The position numbers and the translations under genes were made by a program. Positions 22,501 through 30,747 of a DNA stretch of 64,000 nt are shown here, piece by piece. How positions within the stretch are numbered: position 1 is the stretch's first letter; each line of letters opens with the position of its first letter. Under the pieces are notes generated by a model. It was not told where the DNA came from. It saw nothing but the letters and a program-made list of their open reading frames with translations, and did no database searches. Source of the stretch: Owenia fusiformis (Eukaryota > Annelida > Polychaeta > Sabellida > Oweniidae); the NCBI GenBank assembly GCA_903813345.2, contig CAIIXF020000003.1, forward strand, positions 26,861,248-26,925,247, written 5' to 3'.

Positions 22501-23995
22501 AGCAATTCTAAAAGAAACAAAATATAAATATAGGGTGGGCCAAAAAACGCCACTTTTTTCAAAATGCTATAACTTTTTGAATTTTTTATATTAAATCATA
22601 ATATGCATACCAAATGAAACTTGAGGTTGTTATCTAGCCATTGATCATGAATTATACACTTCTACTTGAATAAAATATGTCACCAGCGTCTTACTTAAAC
22701 ATGTGGTGTGCCATGAGAAATAAGCATAATTTGCAAAATGTTCCTGAACTGATACGGCCTGATCGCCAAACTGATAGCCTTGATGCAAGCCCCAGTGAGT
22801 ATAAGGTATGGGAAGGTCTTGATACTGATATATAAGCAAGGCGACTAAAACTAAAATATATCATCAATTAGGGTGGCGGACCAATTGAACTCCCCTTTTA
22901 GATCAAATATAATCCAAGTTGAAGGACTTGTTACATTATATTATTACTAAGAAGTGGCGTTTTTTGGCCAACCCTGTAGAACCACAAATGCGAAAAGAGA
23001 AAAATCAAAGGGCATACAGAACACAATTGGAAAATGAAATATCTAAGGCCACAACGATACATAACAGAATAAGATATCCCCAACAAACTAACAAGAATAA
23101 TTACAGGGTGATACAAAAAATGCCATCCACATAATTTTTGTTTGTACTTTCAGGTAATATCAATTAATCACAAAATGATATTGTTCTCATTGGTAAAAAT
23201 CATTATAACTTATTTCCAAAATTATGTTCCAAAAGGTGGGTGTCATTTTTTCAGGCACAAAGGAATAGACGACACATCTTGTAACGCTTTAAAACCTAAA
23301 TTTAGTCGTGTTAGTCATCTGAAAACTACTTGTGGAATTGCACCATGGATGCTAGTTTTAAAGTGCAAAACAAGTCAGAATTTTACTCACAAGAAAGTTA
23401 TGCAACTTTATGTGGGTGGTTGGCTTTTTTTACGCGAGTTTTTTTTTTTTTTTACGCGAGTATTACTTAGTACAATCCAAAACCAAAAAACCACGGAACA
23501 CTTCATTCAAAATGAAATCATTGTAGCCAGGATTTCCCAAGGGAAATTCGCTTTTTGAAAAATTCCGGGGGAGGTTCATTTGTGATAGTTTTGGTCCAAA
23601 AATGGCCAAATCACTTAAAAAGTGCTCAGAATGGTGGAAGACTACATGAACCCATCGACCCCCCGCCCCCCCCCTGGCTACGGGCCTGCAGTTCATTACA
23701 ATACAATAATAACATATAATGTTAATGTAATAAAATCATTAAAAAATATCTAACCATACGTTATCATGGAAAATTGTAAAAAGAGCAAACACGACTTTTT
23801 GTTAGGCCTTAGTAGTGCTATAGGATTGAGAGAACTGGTTGAGCTCTGGGTAAACCTCTTTAATTGGTGTCTCACATTGACGCTTTTTAATTCTCATTAA
23901 TACCACTTACCAGAGTTGTCTATATACTCGGCATAAGTAAAAGAGACTGAACTTATGAGATCAAGCAACGAAATCATCACTAAAAACCGCTCCAT
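7551..23995 (-). CDS. Nicotinic acetylcholine receptor-like subunit (Cys-loop channel), seven exons
   Basis: Exons in transcript order: 23911-23995 (ATG at 23995), 17395-17570, 16841-16885, 12248-12357, 11452-11663, 9785-10120, 7551-8113. All junctions are GT-AG and the phases close to 508 aa. The product is one subunit of a pentameric cation channel in the plasma membrane. Signal peptide 1-22; ligand-binding domain about 35-258, with YRLYKSLMTNYHKL, DEKNQV (88-93; exon 3 is the classic 45-nt exon) and WLPDV (130-134). The Cys-loop C174-C188 has exactly 13 intervening residues. M1 about 261-281; M2 289-309 with GEKISLGITVLLS, typical of cation-selective channels; M3 about 323-347; a cytoplasmic loop of about 130 residues; M4 about 479-500. 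Odd: no vicinal cysteines in loop C (YFDDYFSD), no loop-B tryptophan (FANGMYSG where WTYD-like sequence is usual) and LGN where LYN is usual in loop A. It is therefore a non-alpha or divergent subunit that probably does not bind acetylcholine on its principal face. A non-coding 5' exon may exist. Confidence 0.93.
8114..9349. other. Receptor intron 6, 3' part
   Basis: AT-rich intron of the receptor gene. It contains one inverted-repeat element (8292-8591), reported separately; nothing else was recognised up to the minisatellite at 9350. Confidence 0.6.
8292..8591. mobile_element. MITE, GATTGGCTCCCAGA termini
   Basis: GAGGATTGGCTCCCAGA at the left is repeated inverted at the right (TCTGGGAGCCAATCCCC), followed inward by related ATCGATATT-type sequence. 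About 300 bp, no open frame; family not recognised. Confidence 0.65.
9350..9784. repeat. Degenerate minisatellite resembling the exon 6 / 5' splice junction
   Basis: About seven imperfect units of 40-60 bp share, on the plus strand, GAAATTACTCACAAATG, then GGGTATATA and AGTCAAACAT. The end of receptor exon 6 with its donor reads ATTACTTACCAATGAGG, then GGTATATAGTCAGAT (9777-9805), the same pattern. On the minus (gene) strand most units contain CATTTGTGAGTAATTTC, aligned with the true CATTGGTAAGTAATTTT. The array therefore looks like a tandem expansion of the splice-junction region. It lies directly downstream of the real donor in intron 6. Confidence 0.75.
10167..10851. mobile_element. hAT-like MITE (CAGGGGCGGAT termini) in receptor intron 5
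   Basis: The left end CAGGGGCGGATCTAGG and the inverted right end (CACTGGCGGATTAGGGG) match the widespread hAT-type CAGTGGCGGAT terminus. Both ends run into G- or C-rich tracts, and the interior is full of GGGCCC/GGCCC-type words. Flanks share TATAAC in a decayed duplication of about 8 bp. There is no transposase frame. A second element is nested inside at 10340-10701. Confidence 0.75.
10340..10701. mobile_element. piggyBac-like MITE nested in the hAT-like element
   Basis: Perfect terminal inverted repeats TTAAGGATGTTCCCTGG / CCAGGGAACATCCTTAA, including TTAA target duplications at both ends, the piggyBac signature. The host element reads through as AAGGCC-TTAA-AAGGCCC once the insert is set aside. 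362 bp, no transposase frame. Confidence 0.85.
10852..11451. other. Receptor intron 5, upstream part
   Basis: AT-rich intron sequence. One solitary transposon terminus, GGGACACCCTATA near 11400-11413 (minus reading TATAGGGTGTCCCAAAAAAC), has no partner that I could find. Confidence 0.5.
12479..13046. mobile_element. MITE with TACAGGGTGAGCC-type TIRs
   Basis: The left end TACAGGGTGAGCCCAAAAAA and the inverted right end (minus reading TACAGAGTGAGCCAAAAAAG) are followed by matching AAATAAATCTTA / AAACAAATCTTA. TA flanks both sides. About 568 bp, no transposase frame. Confidence 0.8.
15114..15540 (+). repeat. Two-unit tandem duplication of about 200 bp
   Basis: The unit starting ACAGGCTTTAATGCGATCC at 15114 is repeated from 15315, including AGTTGCCAAACTTATGAAGG, TTTTACAATTCAACC and GTGAAGACC. 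The GCCAAACTTATG...GGGGG motif is shared with the MITE termini at 21752-21940. Confidence 0.8.
16308..16748. mobile_element. MITE with TACAGGGTGTCAA TIRs
   Basis: The left end CAGGGTGTCAAATA and the inverted right end (minus reading TACAGGGTGTCAAGTAGC) are flanked by TA on both sides. 441 bp, non-coding. Confidence 0.85.
17854..18391. repeat. Near-perfect palindrome, 249-bp arms, mirrored ATG mini-exon
   Basis: Arms 17854-18102 and 18143-18391 are reverse complements with only a handful of differences, around a spacer of about 40 bp. Each arm holds CGGTGTATCATGGCGGAAC, a strong start context, then ten codons reading MAELPPGLGF and a GTAAGAT splice-donor sequence (plus 17897-17927; minus 18318-18348). 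The high identity implies a recent inverted duplication or foldback transposition. The origin of the mini-exon is unknown. Confidence 0.85.
18505..19359. mobile_element. Large foldback (palindromic) element
   Basis: The ends TAAGTCCTGGATTCAATGCA and (minus) TTTAAGCCCTGAACTCAGTG are inverted. Further inward, GCAAGGGTCAAGTTGTCACC pairs with sequence at about 19115-19140, and TTCTGATTGGCTGGAATT pairs with AATTCCAGTCAATCCGAA around 19000. Nearly the whole 855 bp is therefore two diverged arms around about 18965. Each end is itself a smaller hairpin of about 150 bp. A related single arm lies at 30184-30565. Confidence 0.75.
19655..20160 (+). repeat. Dispersed repeat family A, copy in intron 1
   Basis: Collinear with 4600-4863 and then with 6400-6560 (GGCAGCCATTTTGAAT, TTCAATTTGAGTATAATATA, GGCGGCCAT). 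It shows the intact order of the family that is split elsewhere by the insertion at 4865. Confidence 0.75.
20256..20632. mobile_element. Foldback element with perfect central hairpin
   Basis: Left arm GATGGTTGCCGATATTC...CAGCTAAACTAAGTTGAA is mirrored at about 20560-20632. The centre, GGCTTCACTTAGAATCATTC to GAAGCC (20429-20459), is a perfect hairpin. Arms of about 185 bp with moderate divergence, non-coding. Confidence 0.75.
21752..21940. mobile_element. 189-bp MITE with GTACACTCCCCTCCATAAG termini
   Basis: Perfect inverted ends of at least 27 bp (GTACACTCCCCTCCATAAG then TTTGGCAA). The interior is G-rich on one side. Single related ends occur near 21250-21275, 29348-29374 and in the tandem units at 15114-15540. 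Confidence 0.85.
22532..22976. mobile_element. MITE with AGGGTGGGCCAAAAAACGCC termini
   Basis: The left terminus AGGGTGGGCCAAAAAACGCC is mirrored at the right (minus reading CAGGGTTGGCCAAAAAACGC), with TA at both outer edges. About 445 bp, no transposase frame. Same terminal class as 12479, 16308 and 26413. Confidence 0.8.
23104..23450 (+). mobile_element. TACAGGGTG-type element, right end unclear
   Basis: The left end TACAGGGTGATACAAAAAAT is of the same class as the other MITEs here. Interior blocks match 4081-4390 in reverse orientation. The right end is lost in T-rich sequence near 23440; no clean inverted terminus was found. Confidence 0.55.
23517..23692. mobile_element. Short hAT-like MITE remnant (GTAGCCAGG termini)
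   Basis: The right end on the minus strand reads CAGGCCCGTAGCCAGGGG followed by a G run, a known hAT-type terminus. The left end CATTGTAGCCAGGATTTCCC is a weaker match. About 175 bp, non-coding. Confidence 0.4.
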
Positions 23996-26412
23996 AACGC
24001 ATTTTCCTGTTGCCGTGACAATCAATTCCATCGCTGCTAAATATTCCTAAAATTCCTGAATCTCTCACAGATATTTTCATGTTAATTGCAAAAAATGCAA
24101 AAAACGTGCTATGCTACATCTCGTCCCAAGAAACGTTCATCTTTCTGGTAAATGGCAAAACATCCAAGAAATGTGCTAATGCTACGTCTCGTTCCAAAAG
24201 CCGCCAACTAACATTTTGTCTTGATACTTCAGTTTATTTAGGATGCTGTAACCGTTATATTGCTAGGATTTTAAATGCTAATGTGTACTGGTGCATGTGT
24301 AAACGTAATCCTGTAGTATTTATTCTCATGTTCTGACATTCTTTAATGAGTGGCATAGACGTTTAGAGACCACTGGTAGCCGATTCATCAATCTAAAATA
24401 ATTGCAGAACACCGGGGAAATGGCTGAAATCATAAACAAGCGTTATCGTAACAAAATGGATTCATGGATATTAATGAAATTCAGTTAATTGTTACGACTT
24501 ACAAGTGCGTTAATGAAATGCACTGAATCTAATAATGGTCTTCGGTGTTCAAACGTAAACTTTAACTAACATGAATAACTGAGGTAACCTTTGCCAATAT
24601 TTGGCATTATTTGGAATAACCAATGTTAACTTTTTACCAATGAAGTTTATCGACAATCAAGGGATGTTGTCAGCTAATAACAAAAAAGATAGAAACAAAG
24701 AACTAAATCCCATTTTTCTCCAGTCTAGGCTATTGTAACATTATATGTTGCGCCATTGTGAATGTGACACACTAACGGGTGTCGTCGATTCGTCAGTAGG
24801 ATCCGTTATAAAAAAAACTCTGAATATCTTAGAGATGATTGTGTTTATTAACTCAAGTTCATTCCCTTCAGAGACTAATATGATTTTTTGACGTTTCACC
24901 GGTTATCCTACCAGCTTTATCAGGAGGTAAATGGTAGAACTTGAGTTAATTAATTAATGCATTACCCGAGAGATAGATTTACACAATAAAGGTGATTGTG
25001 TTGTTTGTTGTCTACTAATGTACAAAATCGTTAATATTTCAGCTTTCTAATCTAAAAAGTCCATCACATGTATATCAGTATCAGAGGGTTCAAGAATCAT
25101 TGGCATCTACCGATGATCCGAACCTTGTCAAGTAATTGAATCCATACGTTCTCGGACTTCGATTTTAACTGTTAATATAACTTTGCTCACATCCTTTTAC
25201 TTCCTATCCGCTTGACTTGACTTCATAAATATCGGCTCGTCTTCGCTTCTTTATAGACTAATTAACATCTGTGGTCAGAGGGGGGGGGTATGTTGCTCCA
25301 TATATCGTCCACCCTTTTTTAAACTATTTTTCTTTTGACTCTGATGGAAATGTCAAAATAGTTCAAGCAAAGAGCTCACATCTTGTTTAAACTATACCCG
25401 TGACATATTCTGTATGTGGACATGAGTTACAATTGTGCCAGGACTAACAAATATGATACTCGTGCTTAAAATCATCCTCAATTCATTGAACCCTGGGCTT
25501 AAAAATCTTTTAATATATTATACATGTATGCCAACAATATGTCAGCAAACCTGGAAAAATAAAAATAACACTCTTGTCTGGTATGTATGGGAATGTACTG
25601 GGAGGTTTTGGATACAGGATTAACCCTCGGAAAATATATGTAACTCCCGAGGGACCGCAGAACACCAGTAGGTATGAAATACAACAACATACTATTTAAC
25701 CATTGTAATAAAAGAGTAGATATGGCTCTTTCTTGCAAACAATATCTCATGGCTTCGTAAAATTAACTTCATTCTGGATATGATAGTATGATGAATTTTC
25801 CATCATCAATATCTCGTTCTGAATCATAAATGAGGAGCATCAACTGTGTAACTTTTTAATCGTACCAAAGAAGGAAATTGCAAATTGTCAAATACGAAAT
25901 TCATGCGAAATTCGAAACAATTATCTATTCTTTGAACAAATGTAATTTTATTTCAAGGTACTGATCAAGTGCCATGTTTGCCGTGCTTTAAACTCACAAA
26001 TGTGGCTTAATATCATAAATATTCATCAATAAAAAAACAGTATATAGTATTTATCTATCATGTAATTAAAAGTAAACCTTTTGACATTTATAAAAGAAGA
26101 AATGAAGCCAATATTTATTGAAAAAATATGGGGAGAATTGTAGGGGTTTATAAGGAGACATGGTACATTTAAAGACAATGGCCTGGAATTTTTATCAGTA
26201 TGCTGTCCACCGTTCTGTGCATTCTATTTCAGCGCATTGCTACATCAAGGGATTAGATAATGAACGCTAAATAACAACTTACTACTTTTTGCTATTAATA
26301 AGACGTGTACACCTGTCTTCGGCACTAGTTTGATCAAAGTAAAACGCTCTCTTACTACTTATTTTACACACCAGGGAAATGGATTCACAACCGTGTTTCG
26401 AGAAAGCTATTA

Positions 26413-26872
26413 CAGGGTGACCCGAAAAATGCAACCCCCCTTTTTGTAATAACATTTTATTCACTACCACAGGTGTTGGCATATTGTTATAGTCTCGAAC
26501 TTTTTTTGAACAACGGTTGATGTTCGGCGTTTGTAACACGTGGTCTGTAACATGGCGTCTGGAAGAAATGGCAGGTTGTGACATTTTGCGATTGTTAATG
26601 TCTTGTATAAATGATAATGGAATAATCTTGATTTTTTGAGTTATTAAGAAAATGCATTTTCCATTAAAGGAAAAGTAATATTTGAACAATTTGACTATTT
26701 TCAAACTTTGCATGGGGCCTTTAAGGCATATTTTTGCATCAGTTTGTTCAAAAATAGTGGCTTTGAAGTTTGGTTCATTTCTTTCGCTATTACAATTGAT
26801 TCTATCCAAACAGGAATGAACTGGACTCACTTCTGCTGATAAAGGACTAATTGCATTTTGGGATCACCCTTG
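26413..26872. mobile_element. MITE with TACAGGGTGACCC / TCAAGGGTGATCCC termini
   Basis: CAGGGTGACCCGAAAAATGC at the left pairs with CAAGGGTGATCCCAAAATGC (minus) at the right. TA at the left junction. A long minus-strand open frame crosses it but has no transposase motif. Confidence 0.75.
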
Positions 26873-26994
26873 ACAATGTTCAAGACTGTATTTTTGTTTG
26901 CCCGCGTTGCAAGTGAATTGCGTAATATTTCAATGGGTTTCTCTCCAGCTATCACTAAAAAGAAAAATAAGCCCTATAGTGCAGAATACTTGCT

Positions 26995-27157
26995 CACGTG
27001 TTTTCAACAAAAATAGCTCAGCCAAGCGCACTTACACTTCTGTGGTGCACTTGCAACTAGCCAACGCGGTTGACACACGCGATTAGCCGACAAGATTGAC
27101 ACATCGTAATTAGCGTTGTAAGTGCGCTTGGATGAGCTGTTTTTGTTGAAAACGTGA
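26995..27157. mobile_element. 163-bp MITE with arms of about 42 bp
   Basis: CACGTGTTTTCAACAAAAAT then AGCTCAGCCAAGCGCACTTA is mirrored at 27115-27157 with a few mismatches. Non-coding; family not recognised. Confidence 0.7.
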
Positions 27158-28818
27158 AACGATTGACTTGCACCGCGAGCAGTTCAAAAACACAGCCATA
27201 AACTTTATGGAACCTGATATGCATGGTATTAAAGGATTTGGAATATTAGAGAAATGACGCTCAATCATTGGATCAAATAACTTGTATCAAAGTGAATCTA
27301 ACGAAATGTTATTAGTTCATAGCTCTTACCAAAGTGCCTCGTTTATTGGAAATCAACTACAAGCTAGGTTAAATGGTTCGATTTGATGGGCATCGCTATT
27401 AAAGCGAAGCGTGTATAGCTTTTTATACGTGGTAAACTATTTATTTTCCCATAAATTGCACATTTACCTCCAATGGCTTGCCAATCGCCTAACGACATTA
27501 TAGACAAACATGATGTGTTATTTTAAAAAATAGCATTTTGTGCATGCTTGCTGTACTTGGGGAGTCTGGTTAAAAATGAGAGAAGTCAATCGTGTCATTA
27601 GCCCTATTTACACCATACACAGCATTCCAAGACGGCTTTAATAAGAGCTCCTACAAAAATTCATGTGAGTTTACTCTCTTAAAAATAGCAGGATGAAGTG
27701 GCACGTTTATTTACGATATACTGTTTTAATAGTCTATTCTGCTTCAATTACCTAATTGGTATTTGATGATCCATTTATCGCCATTTTCTGACTAATAAAT
27801 AACTTAAAGCCAGTGACATATGGTAGAAATGAAATATTCATGAACTGTTTTGATACAAAATTGATAAATACATATGTAGAATAAAAAATGGCGCTTTATT
27901 ATTGTTTTTTTGTATTTAGATTAAATCGTATTCTGCATTTACAATATTCATTATCAGCGATCAAAGATGAACTATTCAAGTCATAATAATGGCACTTGAA
28001 TGATTCCTGCAGCTGTGAATCTTGAACGTAGATAAACGCGCTGGTTCCCGCATTTTTACGTTAAGCGTATTTTGGAAACGCGCGCCATCCCAATTTATTC
28101 TCGCGCCCCTCCATGCATATCAGCGGCGATTCGTACCCCCAAGCCAAATGTAAATGTTACGTGTTTAATGTGAACCAAACGTCCGTCTTCGATGATTTGA
28201 ACAATATGCTGTATAAACATCTTACGTACCTCGCATGATAACATTGCCAGATAACATTGCCACAACGTACCCATTAAGGACGCATTAAATCAGAGAAAGG
28301 ACAATCGTAATCAAAAAAAGTTAGAAAATCAACAATTAACAATAGTCCCAGTGTCAGTATATATTAAGTACATGCCCAGATTCAACATTCAATGTCATGA
28401 ATTGATTATATCCCAAGTACGTTTTGATTCGTATTATTAGATGCATTCGGACGTCACCCATTTTTGAATCGCCACCAGAAGTGGTGACATATTGCTTTGG
28501 TTTCCAACTTTTGTATATCACCACCAGAAGTGGTGGCATTATTATGAGTTCCAACCTTTTGTGACGGCGGTTCGTAGTTCGGCGTCTTTAACAAATAGCA
28601 GGCGGTGACATTGTGCATGCGAATGACTTGTTATACGATGTCACTGAAACCGTGTTATTTCGCATAGTCAACACACACGACTTCATCTGTAGTTGGTTTC
28701 ATTTAAGGTTAACATCATAATAATTTGGATTCTATTAAAACACAGTGCCTTTATTGCATAGTATACTTAGCACGTCATCCTCATAATTTAGTCGATTTAT
28801 TTATACATGTACAATATA

Positions 28819-29260
28819 ATTTACATTGGCATGCTGTGAAGATGACATCCTCCAAACGAGTTCTGAAGGCCTGTGTTCGGAAGATGTGAGATTGACTGAA
28901 TATAGTCTACTTTTTATCCGTAGATTATCTTGCAGTAATGTTTCTATTTCTTAATTTTCATTATTTATAGGCCATATGAACAATAGGATTGTTACCCATA
29001 TACAGTATGTTAATATTTTTGGATAAGTTTTAGCCAATAAATAACTCACACGTGGATACTAAAATTGTATTTAACAAATATATTAGATTCTGCTATTTTT
29101 AAACTCCAAGAATCAACTTTACATGTACAAAAATTAATTGTGTGATAATAAACAGCACACGTTTCACAGATACTAATGTCACTATAGCTACCGTTAACCT
29201 TTCAATACGTTCTAATACTAAGGTTTCGTCTCTTGCTCGTGGTACTAAGGACAATTACAA
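28819..29260 (+). repeat. Segmental tandem duplication, copy 1
   Basis: Shares ATTTACATTGGCATGCTGTG, GGCCATATGAACAATAGGAT, AACTCACACGTG and CTACCGTTAACC with 29387-29734 in the same order and orientation. This copy has about 100 bp near 28860-28960 that is absent from copy 2. Confidence 0.85.
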
Positions 29261-29386
29261 TAGGTCGAAAATGGATGATTTTGATGATTTTTTGAAAATC
29301 GACATTCCCATGTTAAACAATCGGAAATGGTAGGAATGGGGCTAGGGTTGCCAAACTTATGGAGGGGAGTGTACATAAACTATAGA

Positions 29387-29734
29387 ATTTACATTGGCAT
29401 GCTGTGAAGATGACATCCTCCGAGTGATTCCTGCTATTTATAGGCCATATGAACAATAGGATTGTTACCCATATACAGTATGTTATTATTTTTGGATAAG
29501 TTTTAGCCAATAAATAACTCACACGTGTATACTAAAATTGTATTTAACAAACATATTAGATCTGCTATTTTTAAACTCCAAGAACCAACTTTACATGTAC
29601 AAAAAGTAATTGTGTAATAATAATAGAATACGTTTCACATATACTAATGCCACTATAGCTACCGTTAACCTTTCAATACGTTCTAATACTAAGGTTTCGT
29701 CTTTAACTCGAAGTACTAAGGACAATTCGTTGAG
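29387..29734 (+). repeat. Segmental tandem duplication, copy 2
   Basis: Shorter copy of 28819-29260 with a few substitutions. The two are separated by a stretch ending in a GTACACTCCCCTCC-type MITE terminus (29348-29374). Confidence 0.85.
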
Positions 29735-29810
29735 AGCTCTTAAACGCCCAACGAATCCAATAGTCCATTTGTCAGCCCTATACATACTATAGTGAACCTA
29801 TGAATTGTTA

Positions 29811-30105
29811 AAAACACGATGTTTTATGGTTAATTTATAATAACAAGGGTTTTCTGAAGTGATTTAACTGGGTTGGACAAAAAGTTAGTTTGGGGAAAAA
29901 AGTATATCGGCTAATTAGGGAGGGGTGCATTGGCTTAACATGGCGTTGACTATTGACTTAGCGTCGGGATACCACCATGTACCTGGTATGTTACCATGGT
30001 GATAGATAAACAAATTTTCCCCAACGTTAATTTTTTGGCAACCCAGCTAAATCACTCCAATAAACCCTAATGATAGTATTTGCACAGAAAAACATCATGT
30101 TTTTA
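29811..30105. mobile_element. MITE with long diverged inverted repeats
   Basis: AAAACACGATGTTTTATGG through AGTGATTTAACTGGGTTGG at the left is mirrored by CAACCCAGCTAAATCACT through AACATCATGTTTTT at the right, giving arms of about 85-90 bp around a spacer of about 110 bp. Non-coding. Confidence 0.7.
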
Positions 30106-30183
30106 AATATTCATACGTTAAGAAAATGACAAATGGACTACAACTGCATTTCAATAAAACGGTTTCTAAGCCTAAACTCAGTT

Positions 30184-30565
30184 AAGGATTTAAGCCCTGG
30201 ACTCAGTGCATTGTTTGCTGAATCATACCACGAAGGTGTTGTTTCCAAACCTTTGCATGACCGCGCAGCGGAAATGCAAAGTTTAGGAAACAACGCCTGA
30301 GTCTTGGGTTTAAATTCTTTTCACACATTGCAATTTTTTCTACAAAATCATCCAAAAGGAACGAAATCACTAAAAGAACACATTTTTCATTTTGCAAGGG
30401 TCAAGTTGGCATGTCATCAAATCCAATGTGAAAAGTCCATTCATCACCATGACAAATGTTTATCTAGTGACCTTGCATGTGTTATTGATATTTCACACAC
30501 TGTTCATTATGTGAATACTCTGTTCCGATTGGCTGGAATCGGACACACCTTGCCTAGCTATGTAA
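30184..30565 (+). repeat. Single arm of the foldback family seen at 18505-19359
   Basis: GGATTTAAGCCCTGGACTCA, TTTTGCAAGGGTCAAGTTGG and GATTGGCTGGAATCGGACA match the left arm of 18505-19359 in order. The mirror arm is missing. It sits just past the stop codon of the MAM/VWFD gene, so it may form part of that gene's 3' UTR. Confidence 0.7.
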
Positions 30566-30747
30566 GTATCAACTTGTTTAACTGAAGTAAATCTTCTGAT
30601 TGGTGCGCTTGTGAACCCGAATTAATCAACTCTACTCGTATTTCAATATGTACAAATATGGAATAATAAGCATTGTTCTCCAGTCTATATACATCATTGT
30701 CCACAACTATGCATCTTAACTGATATAGCCTGTCAGGGTATTTACAA

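Larger units (their letters stand above)
17571..23910. other. First receptor intron (6.3 kb), packed with foldback elements
   Basis: Separates the signal-peptide exon from exon 2. It contains a near-perfect palindrome, two foldback elements, a family A repeat and several MITEs, listed individually. Between them I saw no further exons; sequence at 20640-21750 and 22000-22530 is AT-rich without recognisable content. Confidence 0.6.
23996..30747. other. Gene-free, repeat-rich interval between two genes
   Basis: The region 5' of the receptor gene and 3' of the next gene. No exon series was found. It includes MITEs at 26413, 26995 and 29811, a segmental tandem duplication (28819-29734), a foldback half-copy (30184-30565), and a small palindromic CACCAGAAGTGGTG motif repeated at about 28470 and 28520. 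The receptor promoter should lie near 24000-24400, but I saw no convincing core element. Confidence 0.5.

Noticed and set aside
26282-26830. 182-residue minus-strand open frame
   Set aside because: Long, but mostly overlaps the MITE at 26413-26872. It has no transposase motif or recognisable domain and no splice or start context; treated as chance.
28354-28554. 66-residue minus-strand frame over CACCAGAAGTGGTG motifs
   Set aside because: Generated by a short palindromic repeat, with no coding support.
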